A DNA stretch of 64,000 nucleotides from positions 868,001-932,000 of the forward strand of contig NC_134031.1 of the NCBI RefSeq assembly GCF_964204645.1. The letters run 5' to 3'. The position numbers and the translations under genes were made by a program. The notes below the pieces were generated by a model. The model did not search any database. It had not been told where the DNA came from and was given only the letters and a program-made list of their open reading frames with translations. Positions 23,045-34,200 of the stretch are shown in pieces (positions within the stretch are counted from its first letter, which is position 1; every line of letters starts with the position of its first letter). This DNA comes from Tubulanus polymorphus (lineage: Eukaryota > Nemertea > Palaeonemertea > Tubulaniformes > Tubulanidae).

Positions 23045-24963
23045 CTACGTTTTAATCGGCGCAAAAAAGTAAAGGTTATTTTTGTATCTAGAAAGTCACG
23101 ATATATTTTCTCTGTTTATCCGAATTCATCGTACATCATTTAATGAAAATAACAACCTATAATTCTTCATACATAACTCGTACATCATAAACATGTGACG
23201 ATATCTATATACAATCTAAACACGGTATTTAAAATGAGAGAATTATGGTATAAATGGTCAAAGGATCTTTACCCCGATTGAAACGGAATTGACTTGATTG
23301 ACCATAACGAACTATATAATATTATACAATCGAAATATTCATTCCCAACAAGACAGCTTACAATCTAAACTGACATTTGTCCACGGTCATTAAAGCTATG
23401 AACGAATTAATGATAAATTATGAATTAACTCAGTTCATTCTTTTTCAATCATCGAAATTCTTAATGAGAGAACTTTACACAGCAAAATACGAAAAAAATC
23501 ATATTTGTCGATCTTATATTGTTTGGACAACTGCGCAGTTCCTGTTTAAGATACCGGTCGAAAATTGATAGTGGGAAAATTGTTCTTCACTAGAATGCTT
23601 TAATCTATTTACTGCTGATCTTCCCTCAGGTGAGATCTTTACACAAGTAAATGCATGTATTGTACCAAATACATTTTCTAAAACCTACGATAAAAACTTT
23701 ACCAATCACAAATTAATATAACAATCGTAAGATCCGTGTCTTTCTTGTCAATCATATGTCAGTCTATTCATATGTCTTCCAAAATAGACACGTCTTCTGA
23801 AAGATTATTAAATTCATAGCAAGTATTAGATTCTAATGGTATTCACCTCTATAATATGTCCCATTTCATATTACGTAGGGTGACAATTTCTTTGATCTTC
23901 ACTTCATGCCATTTTTTCAATGTCTGCGTATTTAAACTATAGCAACAAGTAGAGAACGAACAAATATGCACTCGTATTTTTCAAAAAGTAGTTTTAATGT
24001 TTCTGTGACAAGCACATTCGGCGAAAATATTGAAGTCGCAACGCATTCAAACAGTCAACCACGAGTTTTACGAATTATTAATAGCTTTTGTCTACTAATT
24101 TAATAGTCGAAGTCACCGGAAGTCGGGATTGTTTTATAAGCACGTGCTTCCATTGGATGTCGTTTCTAATATACATGTAATATACATAGCCTAAGCACAG
24201 GGGAAGGATGAGGCGATCCTGGAGGACAAATCAGAAAAACAGCTCTACATTTCTGTAGATACCACAAACTAGCTTTCAGAAAAATCGGAGGAAATTTCTT
24301 GGACAACAAAATACATGTATCTTAACGACCATGTTATTACAAGCATTTTTATCGTATACACAGCGTCCCCATTCTCACCAACTTACAAAACTAAATTGAA
24401 GTCTTTCGCATGTTAAAAATTTATCAGAGAAAGTAACCATAAAATTGTTCATAAATCGGATATTTTAATGGTAAAAACTCATGTGATGATATGTGAATAC
24501 AACTTGAATACGGTGTTTGTGTCTTGGTAAAAAATTAAGAGCAAAAACAAAACAAGGGATAGGAAGCCAGTTTTAGGCAGATTTCGATTGAACGCGTCAT
24601 CACCGTGAAGAAATGTTGTAATGTCTATTGACACTGATGTCTTTCCCAATCGAGAAACGACTTTTATCTTTATAGTCCTTCTTTTACAAACACCGGACTG
24701 TTATCATCTTCATAACCTTTCTACAACTCTAATCATCTTTACAGTCCTTTTACGATACTAGACTCTTATCATCTTTATCGGACAAGCCTTAACTAACCTG
24801 TCTCAACGAGAGTCAAAAACCCACACGACGAGACATGGCTGAACGCGTCAAGATCCAAACAAAGACTGCTACGCTGATTACACGTGACCAGTGTGAAAAA
24901 AGAACAATTGAAACCTGCCTAATTATAAGCGTGCTTGCATGTAGATGTAAAAAGGCGACAATT
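23045..24963. other. intergenic DNA with a receptor-gene relic
   Basis: No intact gene. 23249-24000 is similar to the 5' end of the two receptor genes downstream (separate entry). 24000-24963 shows nothing recognisable apart from the 3' flank of receptor A. Confidence 0.6.
23249..24000 (-). pseudogene. relic 5' end of a third PAN/FTP receptor gene
   Basis: 23365 to about 23440 resembles coding exon 1 of both receptor genes (shared AATTCGTTCATAGC and GTCAGTTTAGATTGTAAG on the minus strand), but its frame is broken. 23441-24000 matches their 5' flanks at 36660-37190 and 49930-50290. 23249-23308 matches part of the receptor B intron at 49257-49315. The PAN1 exon that should lie between is gone, and no later exon is present. 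Confidence 0.75.
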
Positions 24964-25244
24964 CTATCCGGAAACGATGTTAGGATGAACGGCTGTTATT
25001 GAAGTAATCGACCGTGGAGTGGCTGAACCAAAATCCGATTCAGAATCGGACATGTCTTCTGAATTGTCTTCTGTTGTGAATTCGTGTACTTTAGTTTGTT
25101 GGAACGGAGGTTTTTTCAGCAATCTGATTATCAGAAATATCGGTCCGATCAGAAGAACCAGAGCACCCATAGCAGAACCAACTGCAACTGCTATTACAGG
25201 GAATGCATCTACCGGTGCATCAGTAGCGGCGAGTGTGGTGATCA
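24964..25244 (-). CDS. receptor A: transmembrane helix and cytoplasmic tail
   Basis: VITTLAATDAPVDAF, then a helix of about 25 residues (VIAVAVGSAMGALVLLIGPIF...), then RLLKKPP as stop-transfer, then about 50 cytoplasmic residues with EDNSEDMSDSESD and ending at TAG (24964-24966). The tail has no tyrosine, so no ITAM or ITIM. The acidic Ser cluster fits casein kinase 2 sites. Confidence 0.9.
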
Positions 25245-28200
25245 CTGAAATATGATTATAACATAGTTTATACCTAGATGAGGAGGCTTCATTAGCCTTG
25301 CATCATTCAATGTTTCCAGTTTGAGAGAAAGTACAACATGCAGCACAAACGTTTTTATCACAAATAATTTTCACAAATAATGTTCTAGTTTACCTTTGGA
25401 AGTTGTCTGTTTAGAAATTGTTTCTGATGCGGTTGTTGATAATGTCGTAGTTGGCATAAGTTGCTTCAGTGTCCCGTAAACCTGAACCTCACAGACAGTA
25501 AGAGGGCTCCCGATAGAGTTCTGTTTCATCAACACGACATACCGACCTACAGCACCAGGTGGACATTCTATCAGCATAATCTGACCTTCTTTTAATTGAG
25601 AAATTGTGCCACAACTTGTGAAATTTCCAGGTTTTCTAGGTGTTGTTGGTGCTACAGTTGATCCATCTGTTGTAGTGGTATCATCATTAACAGTAGATGT
25701 TGCGCTAGAAGTTCCAGACGTTTGACCGGTGTTAGGATCAGTAGACGTTGTGACAGATGAACTTGAACTTGCTGTCGAGGTTAGATCTGATGCTGATGAT
25801 GATGTTGATGCTTCTGACAATGTTGTATCTTGTATTGAAGTCGGGCTTTCTATAAGCAAAACATCAGTGTTGTTTTCATTTACCTATCATTTACGAAGGC
25901 CCAAACAATTTCGAATTTTACGTTCAGAATAGAAACTGATACAGCTTAAGTAATAAGTGTCAATTGATTTCAAGGAACTACGGAGTTCGTAGAAGATTAC
26001 AAATAACCTCTTATAAACATAGGCAAATAATTTCCAAAGAGGAACTTTTTTTGCATCCAGTGCAGGTCATTACTGATGTAAAGGAAAAATGATAAGGAGG
26101 ATTATATTTTCCTCCTCCATGAGGACCTACCAGGAGATGTTGACGCGGTCTCTTCATCTATTGGGTTTATGTTGTACAGATCACTTGGTAAAAATTCATC
26201 CACGACAAAGATAGTAACGTTCGAAAAATCTGATCCTGAAAATGTACAAACATTCGGAATCTTGAGGACTGAAATATGTCGTGCCATAACGAATTAACGG
26301 AGCCAAATTAGAATTTTTGATATGTGTACCATAATTATCTGCGACATTTGTAACGACGACTTTCTCAACTTGATAAACATTCACCAGAAACACGGCCCAC
26401 CATTCAGTTCTGTGGACACCAGCAGTGCGAGAACATTTGGTATATTTGGATTCGATATTTCCATCAGTGGCCAAATCACTTGTTAAATTCGACGTTGTTG
26501 AACTTTGAGATGTCGATTTATTCAATGCCAAATTTTCTACAGTATTCTCTGGAAATTAAGAAAATTTGATGTTTTACTTAGGTTTCATATTTTCATCTAA
26601 ATAGACATTTTCAAAACGAACTTTTGAGGCCGTCTAATAAAAATGTTTGACAACCAATCGTTACAGTTCTAATCGTTACCACATTGACCTGACAAACTTA
26701 CAAACCCAGTCAATCACTACGACTCCGTGGTCCAGTGGTAAACACGCTCACCTGGTTTGCTAGCGGTCCCTGGTTCGAGTCCAGCTGGAGAGCTATAGCA
26801 ATTCTTTTTTGTGAAAATGATTGGAGGGAAATTTCCATTTGGGAATTTAGAACTGCCCCTGAAGATGCCTTAGATGGAGCTACCTGGAATTTAGCAATAC
26901 CTTTTGTGGCATTGTACACATATCCCGCTACTTCCACTTCACACAATACGATAGGATTAATTCGACTCCGTTTTACTATTGATAAATATCGGCCCCAGAT
27001 ATTCGGTTGGCATCGTGTTTCCTGAACCTCAGTTGTTACGTAGTTAGTCGCGGTATCCTGTGTACAGTAAAAGCGAGAAGTTCGGTTTGTGTCAGAGTCG
27101 TGCCATTTCGGAGACAACCATATCTCATAATCCGTTAGCCATACATCTGTAGAAAATAAAAGGAACTTATGCAGACAAAGTATGAAGCTTTTCTTAAGAA
27201 CAGACATTCAAACTTACTTCCAATGCCATCCGTATTTATTATAACAACTTGTTTGACTTTATATTCAATCTCAAGATCGACGCTCCACCATATCGTCTGT
27301 TCGTCCTCGTTAACGGTTATCATGGTGCAGCGTGACATATCGTAAACGCCATCGGCTGCCAGGTTTGATAGTTCTCCGCCCTCAGCGTGATCAGATTGTT
27401 TACAGTTTTTACCAACTGCAGCGTTCAGTACGACATCTGTAATGCAAGTTTTGTCACGATTTCTTTTTCTAATTCTTCGTGGTCATTTTCATTGATGCTA
27501 CGATTGAACTGCATTTCATCTTTAAAAAAACGTTAAATAAAGACCTCATACCTTTAGAGCATTTATCGATAATACAGAATTCCCAGCGTGATCCCGTAGT
27601 TTGATAACACCAGGGGAAATTTTCATCCAAACGTCGGCAGTAATTCTTTGCCGCTATGTGTGACTGTTCAGGAAAATCTTTCGATTTTGTATCGAATGGA
27701 TGCGATTGCGGTTTCTGTCTATTCCAACGTTGACATTTGTTTCCTTTTTCTGTCTGGCTTTGTGTTCCGTGATATTCGACGCCTTCTGATGTCCATACAC
27801 ATTCTTCCCCTGTTACCAGATAGATATTATAAAATGTTTTAAATTTAACATTAAGTTTTCATTTCAATTTTCTATAAATTGAGATACATCGATACTCTCC
27901 AACACCAAATGTGATTGGCAGAGTCTATTTTGTCACTCGTTTGATGGGATGCAAGGAAGGCTGTAACTAAAAGCACCTCGGATGGCTTTAGAGGTTGGTA
28001 CCGCTGGTTCCAATTAGCTGAAAATTAGGAACCAACGTGGTGGATAATCTCACTGATAAGAACAAGCCTATACCATAAAAGATACGACAAAAGATTTTAC
28101 CGAATGCTTCTGTTCCATAGATGTCTATTTCACAGATAACCAGTGGACTGGGATGAACTGGTTTGTAGACGAAAACATGCGATGCCATCACTGGTTTTAT

Positions 28201-31200
28201 GCATTTCACCTCCGTAACCGAGTCTGTAGAGATTGTTACGTCATCTGCGCATAATTTCAACTTGCCGGATGCTCGACTGGACGACACCTTTGCAGGCGCC
28301 AAGTCAACGAAATCGACCGAAGTGTAAATATGAATATCTTCTTGGGCTTTAAGCGGAAAATATAGAATACAATTTTATTCCCACAATTAAAAAGTAGAGG
28401 GGTCCGAATTGTTACTTGAGCAAATATGTCTATCAGGAAACATTTCTGACTCTTTTTTCCATTTATTGAAGGATTTGATATCATATATCTTTCAACACCG
28501 ACTCATTTAACAACCGTTTTATTGAATAAAGCTTAGAATACAATACATTTACCTCACACATTATGTCAGGATGTAAACGCCGCACATAATGATTGATACT
28601 CACTACAACAGTTTTCAGGTCCGAAGAATCGGATTTTTCGTACAAAATAAACCGCATGGTACAGATCTATAAACCAATATCTATCATGGCTAGTATAACA
28701 AGAGACAGGCGGAGGTGCTTTAGTTAATTCTACGGTTGCAGCGCGTTCTTTACGTGGTACTATTCCATCCAGCGCGAGATGTCCGCCATTTCTAACTGCT
28801 CTGAACGGCTGAACGGCTATATTACCTAAATCAAGATAACACAAGTCAAATTTTCGATGTTCTCTTTTCACAAAATGGGGATGATGATAACATTAGCTAG
28901 AGGCTCATGTAATTCGGGAGTTTGTGTTGCGATACTGTGGAGGTGCTTCCTACAGCTGCTAAAAGTATGATATATGAAATCCCACACTTACGTGTGTAAT
29001 GAAAAATGTAGTCCAAAATGCTCGTAGTATTCTTCAGGAATACTTAAGTTATGATAAATCACTAAGCAATCCTTTTCGGACTCTTTTTTCTTTTTGTTAG
29101 GATTTCAGATTATAGTTATATAACATGGACAGTGATTTTCGTCAATGCTTATCATAATGATATTACATATTTGACGTAAAAAGGCACTGTTACTTTTTAC
29201 TTCAGTTAGCTGTGTGCTTTGATGTCAAATGTGACGCCAGGTGCATACGTACCCCTGTATTTAGACTTCACGGTATAAACGGAACGTTGGAATGACCGCC
29301 CCGCAAGATGAGTCGCATGCATGTGTATCAGAGCTACAGTTTTACTGATGAATTACCTGTGTGTTTTGCGCTGTATATCTTCACTTCTCTAAAGACGAGT
29401 GCACGAGTTCTTGGTTGTGTGATTTTGACAAATTTACCTCGACGTATCGGGTTACAGGGTACCTTCCTAGTTTCCAGCGACCTCACAATATTATTTCCCT
29501 TGTCATCGAAACATAACTCGTAGTTTGAATTATCTTCTGATACATCGATTGTCCATTCCCACGACATACACGGCGCTAGTTCTATACAAATATTAGATAT
29601 TAGAATATTAAACAACTATTTCATATTGAGGCGGCCATCCTGGTCCATGCGCTTGTACGGCGGCCATCTTAGGTTCATGAACAAATGCGGCCATGTTGAC
29701 TCAAGCTTGGCTTCTGGTCATTTTGGCAAAATGTCAGTAGTTAAAGTCAAAATCATTTCGATATCATTGCATACATTCATCAAAATCCAAGAAGATAGTA
29801 AAATATATGTTAACGATATGAATGTTTTTTGCGATGCATTAATTTCACTGTCTGTAGTTTGATTATCGATGACTTACGTATCGGTTTTTCACAGTAATAT
29901 ATATGATCGCTGCCTGTACATGAAATATCGTTCCATCTGCCTCTTGAGTCTCTATTCGTCACACAATCTTCACCAGATTTATCGTTCGGTTCATCGTCAT
30001 CCCAGTTTAAGAAGCGCGGCTGAAATATGAATCTCAGCATCAGCTTCGAAATGATTATATATATTATACCACTGATTATACTGTACCGGTTTCGTGTCGG
30101 AATTCCAAACAAACTTATTTTCATCCTTGATATCATTTAATCCTATGGTAAAGCTATTCGAATTATCAGCTGCAATGAAAAAAAAATTAAACATCTTGGG
30201 TGAAAAATGGAATGAACTCTCAGTGAGTGCATGTTTTTTACCCAGGAAGTCTAGAGTACATTTTGTCTATGACGCCTCAATAGAGTATGAATTCGATTTA
30301 GGATTTTAAACGATTTCATGTTTAATTTACGGAAAGTAGATATGCTATAAAAAGAAGCGGGCGCCGAATATCGAGTCAAGTATAACATACCCTGAAGCCA
30401 TTTCCACGTCTCCCAGTTTCTAATTGTTATAAGTTGGCCTCCTTTCTTCTCACATTCAGTCCTGGCCTCATTAGCATTCAACAACTTCTTCGAAAATGAA
30501 GCCAAACACTTTTTATTACTGGGATCTAGTTTCCAGTCCGGATCGTTACCACATGGATAGTTGTCCAATTCTGTATTGAAACGGTCGACATAAAATAAAT
30601 AAGTTTCTAAAATGAATTATTTAAATTTTCTCTCTGCATGACTCATCGAAATCTACCAAAAAGTACAGTAAAACTGACCGCGGTGACGACCAACTCTTTT
30701 GATTAATTCGGACAAAATATTTCAACTTTGTAAAACGTATAATTCGATCATTATCTCGGCCGGTGTCCGGTGATTGGCTGAGTTAGGCGAGGTTTACTGT
30801 AAAAATCTAGTTTAGCTATACATTATATGATATAAAGTAGATGACAATCTTAGCAGTCGATCCAACGGAATAAAGACTCCAAAGTTTAATCATTAGTGAA
30901 CAAAACGACATCCTAGGTACGTAGATATTATGTCAGTCCTTGCCCATTCTGACGATAACAAATTTCCTCAATGTTTTGTATTATGCAATGTTCAAAATAG
31001 AAATATCTCACCATTGTTTGTACATACAGGCATCTGTATAGAGACCCATGCGACATCTATTGTAAATGCCAATTCAACTTTCCACCAATTAGGACGTATT
31101 GTGACCGTTCGTAACGTCATCGAAAATCGTGATAGAAAGTCTGGATGCACATCACCATCGATAGCATTATCAGCCTGATAATGCGAGTAAGTCGTGAATT

Positions 31201-34200
31201 GAGATGCTTTTCCGGTTACCGCAAAATTACCTTTGGGAAAATGAGCCATGAGATGCTGATGAAAATTTACCGACAAAGACCACAACTCATTGAAATTTGT
31301 CGACTAAACATAGGAATAAGAAAGTTTACACTTTTTGATCAACGCCACATCAGTCTGGTGAATTCCTTTATTGGAAATGTCGCTATGATATTTTCCTACA
31401 TGTGAAAACTAAAGAACGTAGCTAAATGAATACCTACCATCAAATGGGAGGCCATATACCTCAAGCTCAGCAAGATTCAGTGCTGCAGTAGGACCACTGA
31501 TATCCTCTATATAAACATATACATATCTACCAAGATTTCCACGCGTACAGTGCAGGATTAAAGCGTGATTTTTAGCTATTACTGTCGCTTTTTTATTCTG
31601 GTAGCACATTCTACAGTGATTGAAGTCAACAGTATTGAGATCCGGATGTCGATAGCAAACTGCAACTTTTTGATGAACGCTTCCAGCTAAAAATGATGTC
31701 GAGAATATGGTTTGATTAAAAATAAATAGGGAGGTACTATATCATTCTAAACCCAGACATGATAGGATATGTTAACCTAGTATAAATCCTGTTAACACGA
31801 AAAGTAGTCGTATGTGTATGAGAAATTACGAGCTTTCGCTGTTAGTGTAAACAGTAGGCAGGTAATTTGGCAGGTAAACGGGTAGTACTGTGTAGATGAT
31901 GCGAGGACGCCTTTGGATACTTATGCCTCTCGTAGCTTGATAGGGTAAATGAATTTTTATGAAACGCCCAGACAGAAATAACGAAAGATTTCTAATAAAA
32001 TCAGTTAACCTACAAAATACTACCTCTGTTTTTCACGTTAAATGATTCTACATGAAGTTCAGTGATTGTTTGTTGGAAAATCTAATAAATAGTTAACCTG
32101 TTCCACCCGACATTAGTTTTCCAATACCATTCGATCCTGTTATCAGAACAACAGTTTTGATATTGAACCAGCCAGAAAGATCGACTACAATGAAATCCAC
32201 GTTGCTGCTGCTGGACCCTGTATATTCCGTATCCCTCCGGCCGTCCAGCATCGGACTGACAACTGTTCCCGATTCTGGTCCGTACCATTGATCACCACCG
32301 ACCATTATTCTACGACCTAACGCGAGGTTTTCTGGAACAAGCAAAATTAAAGCAATGTAACCAACTTTGCTACAAATGCAGAACATATCATTAGAGGTCA
32401 TTAATACACAATACTATTATATTACAATCCCCATTCTTATTTATTGTTGTTTGAGTCATTTTATTTCGTTTTCTTTCCGTTTGTTTCTGTTTGCGGTGTT
32501 TATGATATTCTATGCAAATAAAGATGACAGTTTTAAACGTACATCCGGCGGGCACCAACTACTCACAACGATACAGCAGACTTAATCAACAGCCGAAATA
32601 GCTCAGTTGGGAGAGCGTTAGACTGAAGATCTAAAGGTCCCTGGTTCGATCCCGGGTTTCGGCAAATTCTTTTCCAAAAAGATGACTTGAATTATTTTAT
32701 AAGCTTTAATCTATATTCTCTTACCACCGATTAACGGGTTCCCATACACCTCTACCTCACATAGAGCTAGTCGAATCGACGGCTGATCCAGACCCTGTTG
32801 GATGACTACGTGTCGACCGATTTCATTGGTTAATATCAGAAAATTTTCGCCGAATCCTATGAGACCAGTTTTTCGGAAAAGGAATTTCACATCGAAGTCT
32901 GTTGGTTTTATTAGCTGTCCGTGAAACTCAGTAGTCAAATAACCCTCTAGGTACGACATTCTGTAGTCTGCAGATAAACAACAACATTACAGATACAAAC
33001 ATTTCATGTGATAAACTTCCCAAAATTCAAGGAATCTGATAGAATACGAATTCATAGAAATATTTGTCTTTTTCGATTTGTAGGATACAGATCCTCTTGG
33101 TCTGGTATCGCAGAGTGGGTAGTCAAGAGTAAATCTTCGACCTCAGTGACAAACACAATAGAAATAATTAAAAAAACTGTCGTAAAACTGACAAATTATT
33201 CTCGGAGATTATTTGCCCCAATTTCAATGAAATTCCACTCATGTATAAAAACGATTTATCTTTATTGGAAATCATCTAAATGTTTTCTCTTCCCTGAATA
33301 ATCTATAAAACAGAAAACAACTAAACCTGCGAGTGGAGTGGCGCTTGCGACGACGATTACTTTACGAATGTGATGTAGTTTCGCTAAGTCAACGTGCCAC
33401 CAATTCTGTTTCGCGTTATCAGAAACTGCACAGATTGAGTAGAAACTGTTATAATACGAATCAGGTTCAGTTTGTCGACTCGAATCGACGGCTAATGCGG
33501 GCACTAAATTTGCTTCATTGCCATTAACTCGGAATTGTGCAGACTTTCGAGCTGCTAAGTTTTCTGAAAATGAAGAAAAATCACTGGTTCGGTTATCAGT
33601 TATCAGTTATCCGATTTTTAAACTTCCACTAACAATAGGTTTGAAGGATAACTATGTTTTCCATCGGTGAAAGTAGTTATGAAGTTATTGCAATGAGCGC
33701 AGTTGAGGTTCGTACAAAAAACGGTATAGAGATAACGAACAATCCCATGTAAAAATAACGTAAGAGACAATGAAAATCCCATCATCGATGATTATAGCAG
33801 AGATTGATTTAGTGAGATTGTTCATAAGCTTCTAAACTGCGAATACATCAGTTTATGAAATAATCAAAATAAACATGGCGCTGATTTACCGAAACTATTT
33901 CGCGAATAAACTTCAACTTCACAGATGGAAAATCCGTATTTTTGTTTCGTTATTCGTCGAATGATGACGTAACGACCGGAAGCTTCAGATGTACAGATAA
34001 ACCTCGTGACTCGTCCCGTCACTAGTTCACCGACGTCACACAACGTGTAATTATCTGGATTCGCTTCTAATGCGTTTTGAAATAGATCCGTAACGATCAC
34101 CTCGACGTATTCGTTACTGAACGCTGAAAAAAACGTGCAGAAATTATAATTATTACATACAGTTGATCTGTCGCACAGCGCGTCATATTGGACGTCACTC

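Noticed and set aside
26719-26830. Functional tRNA gene in the receptor A intron
   Set aside because: A and B boxes are present, but the acceptor and anticodon stems do not pair; a SINE head fits better.
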